64,000 bases of DNA from Akkermansia sp. N21116 (GTDB lineage Bacteria; Verrucomicrobiota; Verrucomicrobiia; Verrucomicrobiales; Akkermansiaceae): positions 1,612,001 to 1,676,000 of the forward strand of contig NZ_CP139035.1 of assembly GCF_029854705.2 (NCBI RefSeq), in the 5' to 3' direction. Of the stretch, positions 1-9,506 are shown piece by piece. Under the pieces are notes generated by a model that was not told where the DNA came from, did no database searches, and saw only the letters and a list, made by a program, of their open reading frames with translations. The stretch's first letter is position 1. Each line of letters starts with the position of its first letter. Both the position numbers and the translations under genes were made by a program.

Positions 1-24
1 TCTGCCGGGCAAATGCCCGTATTC

Positions 25-504
25 CTATGCCAAAACAGGGCGACTGTAGCCTGTATAGGGAGAAATTCCCTGTTCAATAAGAGGCGGCAGAGGAATCTCA
101 AAAACGAATTCCTGCGAAGGAAAAAGGATAATGGACGACCAATTTTGCCATTCCGGCACAATAACGGGCGTCAGAAGAAATTTAGGAATGGAAATTTCTG
201 ACACTTGAAGGAGAGGGCCTGATCCTTCAAGCATCTTGTTGGGGCAGGGAGTTTCTCCGATGGCATGGTGCCCCTTGGTGTTTGCTGCATCGACTGCTCC
301 ATGAATAGAGGAGAGGCAGGGGGATGCATGCTGGCATCCATGGCATTCCGGACTGACGGCACTGCATGTATTGCAGGGGCAGTCGCCAACAAATAAACCC
401 AGGAAACCCTCGCTGCACGGACATACGCCAAGCCTGGCCACATTACCCGCAAAGGCGAGCAATAGAGCTGCAATCAGGATGATGTGGCGGATGTGCTTGA
501 GCAT
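25..504 (-). CDS. Cys-rich secreted protein of unknown function
   Basis: I do not recognise this 159-residue protein. The first 20 or so residues form a hydrophobic signal segment after a short basic start (MLKHIRH). Residues 28-63 are packed with cysteines in CPC, CPCNTC and CHGC patterns, with further Cys and His up to about residue 87. The C-terminal half has no Cys and is rich in Pro and Ile. The Cys and His spacing suggests metal binding or disulfides outside the cytoplasm, which is inference. It lies 44 bp downstream of the carboxyltransferase gene on the same strand, but nothing links the two functionally. The ATG at 504 is the only start that keeps the signal segment. Confidence 0.6.
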   Translation of the reverse strand: MLKHIRHIILIAALLLAFAGNVARLGVCPCSEGFLGLFVGDCPCNTCSAVSPECHGCQHASPCLSSIHGAVDAANTKGHHAIGETPCPNKMLEGSGPLLQVSEISIPKFLLTPVIVPEWQNWSSIILFPSQEFVFEIPLPPLIEQGISPYTGYSRPVLA

Positions 505-548
505 ATGTGCCGTGCAAACGCAGGGGGGGGAGAAGAATCTGTAATTGC

Positions 549-1997
549 TTACAGTTCTTCAATCTGGACGGAATAAGTCCTTCCTTGGAGGTTGAGGTTT
601 AGAGTAGCTGCTCCCGTTGTCGCCGCGGGGGCCGGAGCGGCGGCAGGTTCCGGTTTGGGACCGGGATTCTTGTGGTATTCTTCAAGCTGCTGTGGGAACA
701 TAGCGTAGATGACGCAGTACTCGTCCGTGGTAGGCATGCCTTTTTCAGCGAGTTTTTTGCGGAGGTCTTCCATGCCGGGCTTGATCAAGTCGGCAGGTCG
801 GCAGGTGATCGGATCCTTGCCCATTTTTTCGGCGCAGAGTTTCTGGACTTCCGGATCGACGGGAGCCGTTGTTCTGCCATAGTAGCCGAGAGAAATATCG
901 GCTGCTTGCGGCGTGATGTTTTTCCAACGTCCGAATTTGACGTTGAGCATGGCCTGAACACCGACGATTTGGGAAGTAGGTGTCACCAAGGGAATCCAGC
1001 CGAGAGCCTTGCGAACAACGGGAATTTCGGCAAAAACTTCGTCGAATTTGTCGCTCATGCCTTGTTCCTTCAACTGGGTACGGAAGTTGGAGAGCATGCC
1101 TCCGGGTACTTGGTAACGCAGGGTATCGGAATCGACGATTTCGTTTTTGTGCGAGGTGTACTTGGACAGGCTGGCGTAGATGGGTTTGAGGAGTTCCTGG
1201 ATTTCGTGGAGTTTTTCCAGATCGAATTCGGGTTTCCTGGGATTGCCTTCCAGCAAGGCAAGCATGCGGAGGCAGTCCGGCTGACCGGTTCCGTTAGCGA
1301 ACGGAGAGATGGAAACGTCGGCAGCATCCAGCCCGGCGTCGATGGCACTGAGGATAGAGGAAGCTCCCAATCCGGCCGTATCGTGCGTATGGAACCAGAC
1401 GGGGATGGAGATGTTCTTCTTCAGGGAGGAGACGATTTCCGCCGTGACGTGGGGGGGGACTAGCCCTGCCATGTCTTTCAGGACAATTGCGTCGGCTCCC
1501 ATTTCTGCAAGTTCGCACCCCATTTTGACGAAGCTTTCCGTCGTATGGACCGGGGATGTTGTGTAGCAGATTGTGCCGTGTGCCTGGCAGCCGCAAGCCT
1601 TGGCGGTGCGGATGGAGGTTTCCATGTTGCGCGGGTCGTTCACGCAGTCGAAAATACGGAAGATATTCATGCCGTGTTTGGCACTCATTTTGATGAAGGC
1701 TTCGACGACGTCGTCGGCATAGTTGGTGTAGCCGACTATGTTCTGGCCGCGCAACAGCATCATATGCGGCGTTTTGGGGGCTGCTTTTTTCAGAGCATCC
1801 AATCGGTCGAAGGGAAATTCACCCAGGAATCTCAGCCCGGAATCAATGGTGGCTCCTCCCCAGGTTTCCAGAGCGCTGAAGCCCATGGTATCGAGGATGG
1901 AAGCGATAGGCAGCATGACTTCAGTGGGCATGCGGGTTGCTGCCAGGGACTGATGCCCGTCTCGCAGAACGGTACAGTTGAATGTGACTGGTTTCAT
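549..1997 (-). CDS. Carboxyltransferase subunit (oxaloacetate decarboxylase alpha / pyruvate carboxylase subunit B type), no biotinyl domain
   Basis: This 482-residue protein has the TIM-barrel carboxyltransferase fold of OadA and PycB: LRDGHQS near residue 11, the carbamylated-lysine region VLKDMAG with K174, and metal ligands H203 and H205 in FHTHDTAG. In the family it moves a carboxyl group between oxaloacetate or pyruvate and biotin. OadA normally ends with an Ala/Pro linker and a biotinyl domain carrying MKM. Here an Ala/Pro linker runs over about residues 445-467, but the protein stops after the first strands of that domain (ending YSVQIEEL) with no biotin lysine. It must therefore use a separate biotin carrier, and none is encoded in this window. 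Whether it is part of a sodium-pumping decarboxylase or a split pyruvate carboxylase cannot be told from here. Confidence 0.88.
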   Translation of the reverse strand: MKPVTFNCTVLRDGHQSLAATRMPTEVMLPIASILDTMGFSALETWGGATIDSGLRFLGEFPFDRLDALKKAAPKTPHMMLLRGQNIVGYTNYADDVVEAFIKMSAKHGMNIFRIFDCVNDPRNMETSIRTAKACGCQAHGTICYTTSPVHTTESFVKMGCELAEMGADAIVLKDMAGLVPPHVTAEIVSSLKKNISIPVWFHTHDTAGLGASSILSAIDAGLDAADVSISPFANGTGQPDCLRMLALLEGNPRKPEFDLEKLHEIQELLKPIYASLSKYTSHKNEIVDSDTLRYQVPGGMLSNFRTQLKEQGMSDKFDEVFAEIPVVRKALGWIPLVTPTSQIVGVQAMLNVKFGRWKNITPQAADISLGYYGRTTAPVDPEVQKLCAEKMGKDPITCRPADLIKPGMEDLRKKLAEKGMPTTDEYCVIYAMFPQQLEEYHKNPGPKPEPAAAPAPAATTGAATLNLNLQGRTYSVQIEEL

Positions 1998-2061
1998 ACA
2001 ATTATTACTTTATGTTATTTTTACATGTACAGGAAGGCAAGGTCAAGCCGTATGCGGGGAA

Positions 2062-2748
2062 TCAAGCGGATGCGCTTTCTTCCGACTGCCCGGTTTTCTC
2101 GAGAAAACGCAGGATATTTTCCTTCCATTGGTTGGCGAAGATTTTGAGGAACCAGCCGACTCCGAAGGCTGCCAGAACAGTCCCTTCCCGGATGCCGTCC
2201 AGATAGGTGAAAAAGAAAAGGGACAGGGCTGCCGAGGCTGCTACGGATACGGTGTCGAACATGATTTTACACGTTGAAAGGGGCAGACCGGTTTTCCGGG
2301 ATACTGCTTGCATGACCCCTTCTCCCGGCAGGGATAAAATCCCGGCGCTCAAGTAAAACAGAATTCCCAGGGCAACCAGGATCATGCTGATGGCAAGATA
2401 CAGAGCTTGCAGCCCGTATCCGGTGCATTCGGGAAGCCACGATGTACACAATTGCGCCAGGGAAACGAACGAACCGAACAAGGCAGCACAGATGATTTGA
2501 AAAATACTTTGGAGCTTGAACTCTTTCCCCAGAATGAAGAATTGCAGAAGGATGAACCCTATGAATACAACCGTAGTACATATTCCCATCTCCAAGTGCG
2601 TAATTCGGCTGATGACATAGGGAACCGTATTGACGGGAGAAACTCCCAGATTGGATGCGATGGAGAACGATACGCCGAGCGCTAATATGAAAAGACCCAG
2701 ACTATAGACAAATATGCGTTTGATGAGGATAACGTGATCAGAGTTCAT
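2062..2748 (-). CDS. YitT/YczE-like integral membrane protein (DUF6198 type)
   Basis: This 228-residue protein is mostly hydrophobic, with about five or six membrane segments. It carries features of the YczE/YitT-like membrane family: a GLFILALGVSFSIASNLGVSPVNTVPY-like start (a small-residue helix followed by LGVSP) and a second copy of the pattern as ILFYLSAGILSLPGEGV. The molecular function of the family is unknown. The last 12 residues are polar and end in ESASA. It stands alone: the next gene on its strand, for the carboxyltransferase, starts 64 bp downstream, and the gap upstream holds a hairpin and the GH31 terminator. Family assignment is by pattern only. Confidence 0.7.
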   Translation of the reverse strand: MNSDHVILIKRIFVYSLGLFILALGVSFSIASNLGVSPVNTVPYVISRITHLEMGICTTVVFIGFILLQFFILGKEFKLQSIFQIICAALFGSFVSLAQLCTSWLPECTGYGLQALYLAISMILVALGILFYLSAGILSLPGEGVMQAVSRKTGLPLSTCKIMFDTVSVAASAALSLFFFTYLDGIREGTVLAAFGVGWFLKIFANQWKENILRFLEKTGQSEESASA

Positions 2749-2923
2749 GATGGGAAAGAGGGTAGTCCAGAAATGGACAAACCCTCTCCCTTAGTATATC
2801 ATATTTATTTTACCCAGGCAAGGGGGGATTCTGGGATTGGCTGGAGGGATCGAGTTGCGTCATGAAGCAAAAAACGGGGCAGCCTCACAAAGAATTGAAT
2901 GATTCGGAAAGTACAGACTCGAA

Positions 2924-2960
2924 AAAACCCGCATTCCCAAGTTGGAGGAATGCGGGTTTT
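2924..2960 (-). terminator. Rho-independent terminator of the GH31 gene
   Basis: A perfect 14-bp inverted repeat (2924-2937 with 2947-2960, arm AAAACCCGCATTCC) is followed on the minus strand by a run of T. It lies 36 bp past the GH31 stop codon. Confidence 0.8.
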
Positions 2961-2996
2961 GAGGAAGTCGTTAACCTTCGAAGAAGGAAAATGACA

Positions 2997-5201
2997 TTAG
3001 AGATTGATGAGGAGTTTCTGCCCAGGGACACTCTCGGCGCGTTTTTCTCCTTCGGGAGTCAGCAGACGGGCTACAATTTTTTGAGTAGAGGTCGGGCGTT
3101 TGCCTTCTTTGATCTCAGTAGTGACGATAACTCCTTCAGGTGTCTTTTCCGCCGTGTAGGCAGTCAGGCAATAATCTCCGTCCTGGAATCCGTAGCCGTC
3201 TCCGGCATCCTGGTAGAGTTCGCCGGAAGCCTTGCCATTTTCATCAAGATTGATGACGAGAGTTGTTGTTTCCAGCATGGGTTCCGCCGTATGCTGTACG
3301 ACTTTACCAAGAGGGACAATAGCACCGGGCCTCACTTTGACTGTGGCCTGTTTGGGGCTGGCGTCTTCCTGCGTTTCCAGGATGTTTACCGGAAGCCAGT
3401 TGCCTTTGGGTAAGGCAGGATTTTCCGCAATGGTCGGGATGACGAGCAAATCACCACCGACGAGGAAGGTAGACTCTTCGGTGCGCAACGATTTGTCGGA
3501 CGGGTCGGCAAAGAAGGTCGGCTGCATGACGGGACGTCCGTCCTGGGTGGAACGCCAGAACTGAGTGTACATGTAGGGAAGCAGGCGATAACGGCGTTCA
3601 ATGGCCGTTTTGGCTACTTGTTCCGCTTCAGGTCCATAGGCCCATGGTTCTTTGTTTTGGGTACCTTTACAGGCATGGTTGCGGCAGAACGGGAACATCG
3701 TGCCAAAACTGACCCACTGTTCGTACATTTCCTTGGAGGCATTGTTGCCGAATCCCCCCATGTCCGGTCCGTTGAAGGGCTGCCCGGAAAGGCCGAGGGT
3801 GAGTGTCATCGGGATGGACATCCGCATATGTCCGGCGTTGGACAGGTTATCTCCGGTCCAGGTGGCGCCATAGCGCTGTCCGCCCATGAAATTGGAGCGG
3901 GAAAGCAGGAAGGGCCTCTTCTCCGGACTGGCCTGCATCATGCCGTCCCGCGTGGCGGACATCATGAGCATGCCGTAGATATTGTGATATTTAAGATGGG
4001 GACCGGGTTGGATGTTCTTGTCGCCCCGGTGGAAATTGTCCACGGGCATGGTATGTCCCGGGAAATTGAAGACAGCCGGTTCGTTCATGTCATTCCAGAT
4101 GCCGTCAACGCCGTTGTTCCGGATGAAATCGTGGTACAACCCGGCCCACCAGATACGGGTACCTTCACGGGTAAAATCGGGAAATTTGCAATCGCCGGGC
4201 CAGACAGGACCGATGAAGTCTGTTTTCTGATCGGGCTTTTTGACCCAGACGTCTTGTTCGTCACCGGATTTGAGAACAGAGTAATTCGGGTCGTTTTTGA
4301 CTCCCGGATCAATCATCCAGACACCTTTGAAGTTCAGTTCGTGCAGAGCGTCGCTGTAGGCTTTTGGATTGGGGAATCCCTTTTTGCTGAAAGTAAAAAC
4401 ACGGTAGTCATCCATGTAATCGATATCCATCCAGATGACGTCGGCGGGTATTTGGCGCTTGCGGAATTCGCGGGCGATGTTAAGTCCCTTGGATTCGTTT
4501 TCGTAGGAGAAACGGCATTGCTGGTATCCGAGCGACCACAGGGGGGGCATGGGCGTATGTCCGGTACGATCGGCCAGCTGGCGCAGAACGTCCAGAGGGT
4601 TGTTGCCCTCAATGACGAGAACGGGGAAGACTGGGCCTTCCGAGTCGAAAATGATTTCCTTGTCCGTCGTTTCCAGAATAGAACGCCATGTCGTGTCCGC
4701 CAGGACGCCGAATGCCGTTCCATCCGGGCGAACTCCCATAACCCAGGGATGGCCTTGGTAGAGGCGCCGTCCGTGGTCGGTACCGTAGCCGTAGTTGTCT
4801 GTGTTCCAGACTGCTATTTTGGTGTTGTTGCGGCGCAGTGGGCCGGTGACGAGCCCCTGCCCGTATAGATCGGTCCCTTCGGGAATTTTGACGATTGCCT
4901 GTGAGCGTCCGTAGGCGACATCAAAATCGACTTTTGTTTTCCAGCCCTTCGGCAAGTCCTTGGAAATAGCCTGTGGTTTTTTGGACCACATGGGAGAGTA
5001 ATCCCAGCTTTCCCACTTCAGCATGGGAGGGAAGAAGAGAGCCTGGCTTGGGGCAACCAGCGCTGCCGGACCGGGATTGTTGACGATCAATTGATCATTG
5101 AGCGTGGCTTCTTTTTCCGCATGTGCTGCAGGAATGAGCCCTGTCAACGAGGTTGCGACCATGACGCTCATGGCCAGTCGTGTCAGAGAATAGTATCGCA
5201 T
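2997..5201 (-). CDS. Secreted GH31 family alpha-glycosidase
   Basis: This 734-residue enzyme belongs to glycoside hydrolase family 31, retaining alpha-glucosidases and alpha-xylosidases. The nucleophile is D371 in IWNDMNEP, and the acid/base Asp is in the later TWTGDN motif. The barrel motif VIWMDIDYMDDY and the ending MGGFGNN of the active-site loop are also present. I start at the ATG at 5201 because it gives a clean signal peptide (MRYYSLTRLAMSVMVATSL, ending AHA). A TTG at 5246 would add 15 residues before it. It follows the POT transporter gene with about 90 bp between them and is probably co-transcribed. The exact substrate is not readable from sequence; glucose, xylose or GlcNAc alpha-linkages are possible. 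Confidence 0.9.
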   Translation of the reverse strand: MRYYSLTRLAMSVMVATSLTGLIPAAHAEKEATLNDQLIVNNPGPAALVAPSQALFFPPMLKWESWDYSPMWSKKPQAISKDLPKGWKTKVDFDVAYGRSQAIVKIPEGTDLYGQGLVTGPLRRNNTKIAVWNTDNYGYGTDHGRRLYQGHPWVMGVRPDGTAFGVLADTTWRSILETTDKEIIFDSEGPVFPVLVIEGNNPLDVLRQLADRTGHTPMPPLWSLGYQQCRFSYENESKGLNIAREFRKRQIPADVIWMDIDYMDDYRVFTFSKKGFPNPKAYSDALHELNFKGVWMIDPGVKNDPNYSVLKSGDEQDVWVKKPDQKTDFIGPVWPGDCKFPDFTREGTRIWWAGLYHDFIRNNGVDGIWNDMNEPAVFNFPGHTMPVDNFHRGDKNIQPGPHLKYHNIYGMLMMSATRDGMMQASPEKRPFLLSRSNFMGGQRYGATWTGDNLSNAGHMRMSIPMTLTLGLSGQPFNGPDMGGFGNNASKEMYEQWVSFGTMFPFCRNHACKGTQNKEPWAYGPEAEQVAKTAIERRYRLLPYMYTQFWRSTQDGRPVMQPTFFADPSDKSLRTEESTFLVGGDLLVIPTIAENPALPKGNWLPVNILETQEDASPKQATVKVRPGAIVPLGKVVQHTAEPMLETTTLVINLDENGKASGELYQDAGDGYGFQDGDYCLTAYTAEKTPEGVIVTTEIKEGKRPTSTQKIVARLLTPEGEKRAESVPGQKLLINL

Positions 5202-5290
5202 AACACGAAGAAATACGAAAAGAACGGGAAATTCTTTCACCTTCAAGGAATTTCCGAGGAGTAAGTGAGATCCTGGGAAATTGGGAGTCC

Positions 5291-6691
5291 TTAAACTTCC
5301 GCGTCTTCCGGAATGGCGTCGATGGTCTGCTTCCTCTTCATGTAAAACTTGGCGGAGATGGCAAAAAAGCCGCTGACTAGGGCAGCCATGGCTGCATATG
5401 TCATGAATCCCTCGACGGATACCGCATGACTATCCGTCACAAAGGCGATGATATACGTGATGATGAAGACGAGCATGTTGCCGGCAAAAGTCGTCAGATT
5501 CCAGAAACTGGAGATGATGCTTTTGACTCGAGCCGGCGCCTGGGTATAGGCGAATTCGAGTCCGGTCGTACTCAGGAGAATTTCCGAAACGGTCAGGATG
5601 ACATAGGGAAGAAGCTGCCAGGCGATGGAGAGCTGTTTTCCCTGATCGAGGCGACTTTGAATCCATGCAACAATGACGAAGGAAATGGAGGAAAGAAAAA
5701 TGCCGCTCCCCATGCGGAACAGCGGGCGCACCCATTTGCCGATGTAGGGGTAGATCAACGTTGAAATGACCGGAACAAGGATCATGACGATCAACGGATT
5801 GGCGGATTGGATCTGCTCCGGACCTACGGACCAGGTACCCCATGGCAAGGGAATGTGCATGGGGGTCATATTACTTCCCTGAATGACCCAGGAAGATGCT
5901 GTTTGGTCGAACAGGGACCAGAACGGAATCACGAAAATGAAAATGGTCAGGATATTGAGAATCTGCCGTAAGTCCTTGACCGGTGTTGGTCCGAAGGTGG
6001 TGATGGCCGAATTCCAACCTCTATGGGAAATGGCATGGAAGAGTACTTTCCACATGCTTGTACGGCTGGCTCCTTCTCTCTGTTTGGTAGGCGGATACAT
6101 GACGTAGTGCTTCCGCCCGCTCCAGAAACAGAATGTAGCCAAGGCCATGAAAATGCCGGGGATGGCGAAAGCCCAGCTCCAGCCGAATTCGTCTTTGACT
6201 GCCGGGACGACAATGAAGGAAAACAGGGAACCCAGATTGATAGACCAGTAGAAGACATTGTAAGCACGGGTCATCATTTTTGGCGACTTGTCCGTGATCT
6301 GGTCGCCGATGAAGGCGGAAACGCAGGGTTTGATGCCTCCTGCTCCCAAGCCAATGATAATCAGTCCTATGTAAAGAATCATCCGGCGGGATTCAATGTC
6401 CGGGAAAAGATCGGCCATGGCAAGTACGCCGTGGCCGATGCAGTAAAGCAGGGAGATGGTGAGAATGGTTTTATAACGTCCCAGCAGGTTGTCGGCAATC
6501 CAGGCTCCGATCAAAGGCGTCAAATAAACGATGGCGACGAACAAATGGACCGTCGCGATGGAATATTCCTCGGAAAGAGCCAGAGCACCGACCATGTACA
6601 GGGCCAGAATGCTCTTGAGTCCGTAAAAACTGAAACGTTCACAAGCTTCCGTTCCGACGATAAAGCGTGCTTGGTAGGGAAGGAAGCTCAT
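5291..6691 (-). CDS. POT/PTR2 family proton-coupled oligopeptide transporter
   Basis: The 466-residue protein is a 12-to-14-helix major facilitator of the proton-dependent oligopeptide transporter family, which imports di- and tripeptides. The family signature is at the start, EACERFSFYGLKSIL (the ExxERFxYYG motif), followed by LTPLIGAWIADNLLGRY, the PTR2 signature region. The length fits bacterial members. The ATG at 6691 is chosen; a TTG four codons upstream is the alternative. It sits between the PpiD-like gene (27 bp upstream) and GH31, all on the minus strand, so it may take up peptides freed from mucin. That role is inference. Confidence 0.88.
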   Translation of the reverse strand: MSFLPYQARFIVGTEACERFSFYGLKSILALYMVGALALSEEYSIATVHLFVAIVYLTPLIGAWIADNLLGRYKTILTISLLYCIGHGVLAMADLFPDIESRRMILYIGLIIIGLGAGGIKPCVSAFIGDQITDKSPKMMTRAYNVFYWSINLGSLFSFIVVPAVKDEFGWSWAFAIPGIFMALATFCFWSGRKHYVMYPPTKQREGASRTSMWKVLFHAISHRGWNSAITTFGPTPVKDLRQILNILTIFIFVIPFWSLFDQTASSWVIQGSNMTPMHIPLPWGTWSVGPEQIQSANPLIVMILVPVISTLIYPYIGKWVRPLFRMGSGIFLSSISFVIVAWIQSRLDQGKQLSIAWQLLPYVILTVSEILLSTTGLEFAYTQAPARVKSIISSFWNLTTFAGNMLVFIITYIIAFVTDSHAVSVEGFMTYAAMAALVSGFFAISAKFYMKRKQTIDAIPEDAEV

Positions 6692-6718
6692 GATGGGGGG
6701 CAAATGGTGTTGACGGGT

Positions 6719-8395
6719 TTAATAATTCCCTCTGGCCTGGAAGGTGACCTTGTAGCGTGTATAGCAGTTGGCGAGCCAGTCCATGAGGATCATTCTTTTA
6801 ATGACGTCATTGAAGCCATGGGTCATGTAAGTTTCAATGGCTTTGTTTTCCGGGGTATCCGTGATTGTCTTCTTGGTTAACTGGGCAATAATGACGGAAC
6901 CTCCCACTGTAACGGGTTCCGTGGATTCTCCGACATTGACCTTACGAACGGCATCGAAAATGGTAAGACCGTCAGGCATATTGTCGGGAATATGTTGTTT
7001 GTTGTACGGCCCCCAGGAAGAGAGTTTGGCTCCGGCTGCGGTAGCGGCAGCTTTGAACTTTTCAATGTCGGTCCCTTCCTGATCAAGTTTTTCCTTCAAG
7101 GCTTTGCCCGCGTTTTCCATGGTTGTTGTCGTGAGTTGGTCCAAGTAGTCGGCGCGGGCGGCGGCACGGGCCTGATTGTAGGGCAGGGGGGCTATCGGAA
7201 CAATCTTGTTGACGCAGACGAGGGCGATACGACCGTCGTCAAGAACAAGGGTGTTGGAAATGCGTTCGGTCGTAATACCTTCTGCGTCCGGCTTTTTCTT
7301 TTTGATAATGGCAGGCGCTCCGGAAGCATCGTTTGCGATGGGAGTGGGCGGTTCCGCGTCAATGTGCTTGTCGATGGAGAACGCCGTTTCGATAAGGCTC
7401 TTTTGCATGGCTCCGGCAGCCGGATTCAGGGGCAGTTTGAGTGAGTCGGGGGCATTGTCCATCGTGATGTTTTCGAATTGTTCACGAGAGACCGTCATTA
7501 GGGATTCGAAATCCTTGGTCGCGGAGGTTATGACTTCATCGAGATTTTTGCCATTGGCGTCAGTGATCTTTTCCCAGAGGGGTTCGACCACATTGAGTAC
7601 TTCCAGTGTTGCCGCTGGAATTTTGGTATCGGCCTTGTCCACGATTTTGGCCTTGGGTGTGAAGATGTACACGGTCAGATCGCGAATTTCGTCGCTGAGG
7701 TAATTTTTGCTGCGCTTTTCCCAAAAGGCTTTGATCTCTTCTTCGCCTGGTTCGGTCTTGGGACGGAAGTCTTCCTTGTTGAGAGTGGCGACGTTGACGG
7801 TGATGTCCTGGGTCATGGACTGGATGTAGTCTTTGACGAATTCTTCGTTCATGGAGATTCCATCCGTCAGGATGCTTTCCAGGCGGTTGAAACGAATCCA
7901 TGTGGCAACGACTTCCCGCAGGGATTCTTCCACTTCGCCGATGGCGTTTTTACCGCGCATAGAGACAAGTTCCCGGTAGGCTTCGGGGTTGAAAGTTCCA
8001 TCTTCCTTGCAGAATTCCGGCATGCCCTTGATCGTTTCGTCGATTTCCTCGGAGCTGGGGTAGATGCCGTAGCGTTCCGCTTCCTGTTTAATAATGCCGT
8101 AGTTGGCAAGGAAAGCGAGTGATGCATCGTAAGCCCCGGTTTCATTGCTGGGAGCCGCCACCAGGAGCTGGATGAAATTGAATAGGCTGGGAACCTGACT
8201 GGCAACCCGAATGCCCATCTCGGCAATTCTGTTCAAATCCTTGTCAGTATAGGAGATATTGCCAACCTTGACGCGAGCGGGTCCTCCGGTGGAAAATGTA
8301 GTGTTCGTGCGGGATTCGATAAAGACCAGTCCAAAAAAGACCAGAACCATGGCGCCCATGACGACGAGCGTGTGTTTTCTTAAAAATTCGAGCAT
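6719..8395 (-). CDS. PpiD/SurA-like membrane-anchored periplasmic foldase
   Basis: This 558-residue protein starts with LRKHTLVVMGAMVLVFFGLVF, a single N-terminal membrane anchor like that of PpiD. The region after it resembles the SurA N-terminal chaperone domain (VGNISYTDKDLNRIAE...LIKQEAERYGI), which holds unfolded outer-membrane proteins. A parvulin-type prolyl isomerase domain in the second half is poorly conserved: I see the general helix-strand layout (LDDGRIALVCVNKIVPIAPLPY) but not a confident active site. It may therefore be a chaperone without isomerase activity. It leads a likely three-gene run with the POT transporter and GH31. Confidence 0.72.
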   Translation of the reverse strand: MLEFLRKHTLVVMGAMVLVFFGLVFIESRTNTTFSTGGPARVKVGNISYTDKDLNRIAEMGIRVASQVPSLFNFIQLLVAAPSNETGAYDASLAFLANYGIIKQEAERYGIYPSSEEIDETIKGMPEFCKEDGTFNPEAYRELVSMRGKNAIGEVEESLREVVATWIRFNRLESILTDGISMNEEFVKDYIQSMTQDITVNVATLNKEDFRPKTEPGEEEIKAFWEKRSKNYLSDEIRDLTVYIFTPKAKIVDKADTKIPAATLEVLNVVEPLWEKITDANGKNLDEVITSATKDFESLMTVSREQFENITMDNAPDSLKLPLNPAAGAMQKSLIETAFSIDKHIDAEPPTPIANDASGAPAIIKKKKPDAEGITTERISNTLVLDDGRIALVCVNKIVPIAPLPYNQARAAARADYLDQLTTTTMENAGKALKEKLDQEGTDIEKFKAAATAAGAKLSSWGPYNKQHIPDNMPDGLTIFDAVRKVNVGESTEPVTVGGSVIIAQLTKKTITDTPENKAIETYMTHGFNDVIKRMILMDWLANCYTRYKVTFQARGNY

Positions 8396-8593
8396 GGTTG
8401 AGTTGGTGGGAGGATAGTTTCTTGTGCGAGGTAGTGCCCGGATTGTGGACGGGGTAACATTCTTTACACCTTGACGGGTGGAGGTGGCAAGTAAGAAGAA
8501 CGCAACTTTTCTTTCAATTGGATCATAACTCGCTTGAATAGTCGTCCATTTTAAGCTCCAATGGAAAAAATCGAACTTTTACAGAACTCAACT

Positions 8594-9448
8594 ATGGCAT
8601 CCAACCGAATCGTATGGCTCAACGGGGAAATTCTTTCCGAAGACGAAGCGCGTATCTCTCCTTTTGACTTGGGGTTTTCCGTTGGCGACGGCTGTTTTGA
8701 ATCCTTGGTGACGTATGACCGGATGCCGTTCGCTTTTTCCCGTCATCACGCGCGATTGATGGCTTCCGCCGAGGCGATGGGCATGAATGTGGATAGTATC
8801 CCGTCCAAGGAGGAACTTTTCCAGGCTGTCCGTACGGTGATTGAGAGGAACAAATTGGCTGATCCCATGTGTATCCGTATTGCGGTGACTTCCGGTCTTT
8901 CTCTGCTGGGACTCTTGCGCTGCGGGGCTCCCTGTACCGTTATGGTGGCCGCTGTTCCCGGAGGACGCCAGGGCGATACGTGTTCCGTAATGACTTCTTC
9001 CTATATGCGCAATGACAAGAGTCCCTTCAAGGGGATCAAGACTCTTTCCTATATTGAAAACATGATGATTCTTGCCGAAGCTGTCGGGAAGGGCATGGGG
9101 GAAGCTTTGCTGGCGAATACTTCCGGACAGATTTGTTCCGGTACCATCTCCAACGTGTTCTGGGTGCAGGACGGGGTGGTGAAGACATGCCCGCTGGAGG
9201 GAGGGGCCTTTCCGGGGGTGACGCGGGGGCTTGTCATGGAATTATGCCGGTCTTTGGGGATTGCATGCGTAGAGGCATATGAACCCTTTTCCTCTCTCCA
9301 ATCATTGGAAGAAGTCTTTCTGACCTCGTCGTTGTGCGAGGTTCAACCGGTGGCCATGATTGATGGCCGTCGGCTCTTTCCGGGCGCGACGACGATGCGT
9401 CTTCGCAAGGCGTTTGCCGACTTGGTTGATGACAGTCTGGATCCGTAA
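8594..9448 (+). CDS. Class IV aminotransferase (branched-chain / D-amino acid / ADC lyase fold)
   Basis: A PLP enzyme of fold type IV, 284 residues from the ATG at 8594. VWLNGEILSEDEARISPFDLGFSVGDGCFES is the typical start of the fold, read here as its motif elements NGE and GDGxFE. The catalytic lysine lies in FKGIKTLSYIENM, and the PLP phosphate region is SGTISNVFW. The family includes IlvE, D-alanine aminotransferase and aminodeoxychorismate lyase (PabC). Residues here do not settle which, though the size suits PabC or IlvE-like enzymes. An in-frame ATG at 8561 would add 11 residues with no extra homology. It is monocistronic and convergent with the DUF418 gene. Confidence 0.85.
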   Translation: MASNRIVWLNGEILSEDEARISPFDLGFSVGDGCFESLVTYDRMPFAFSRHHARLMASAEAMGMNVDSIPSKEELFQAVRTVIERNKLADPMCIRIAVTSGLSLLGLLRCGAPCTVMVAAVPGGRQGDTCSVMTSSYMRNDKSPFKGIKTLSYIENMMILAEAVGKGMGEALLANTSGQICSGTISNVFWVQDGVVKTCPLEGGAFPGVTRGLVMELCRSLGIACVEAYEPFSSLQSLEEVFLTSSLCEVQPVAMIDGRRLFPGATTMRLRKAFADLVDDSLDP

Positions 9449-9506
9449 TACGGAGAAGACCGGGGTGATATGAGGCATCTCATCCCTTCCTCTCCCTGTT
9501 TTTTCA

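Noticed and set aside
2757-2788. Hairpin just upstream of the YczE-like gene (GAGGGT with ACCCTC)
   Set aside because: It has a short stem without a T run and no clear position for a regulatory element; it may be a weak leader structure only.
3618-4868. Open frame of about 416 codons opposite GH31
   Set aside because: It covers the GH31 catalytic region antisense and has no recognisable domain; it is a shadow.
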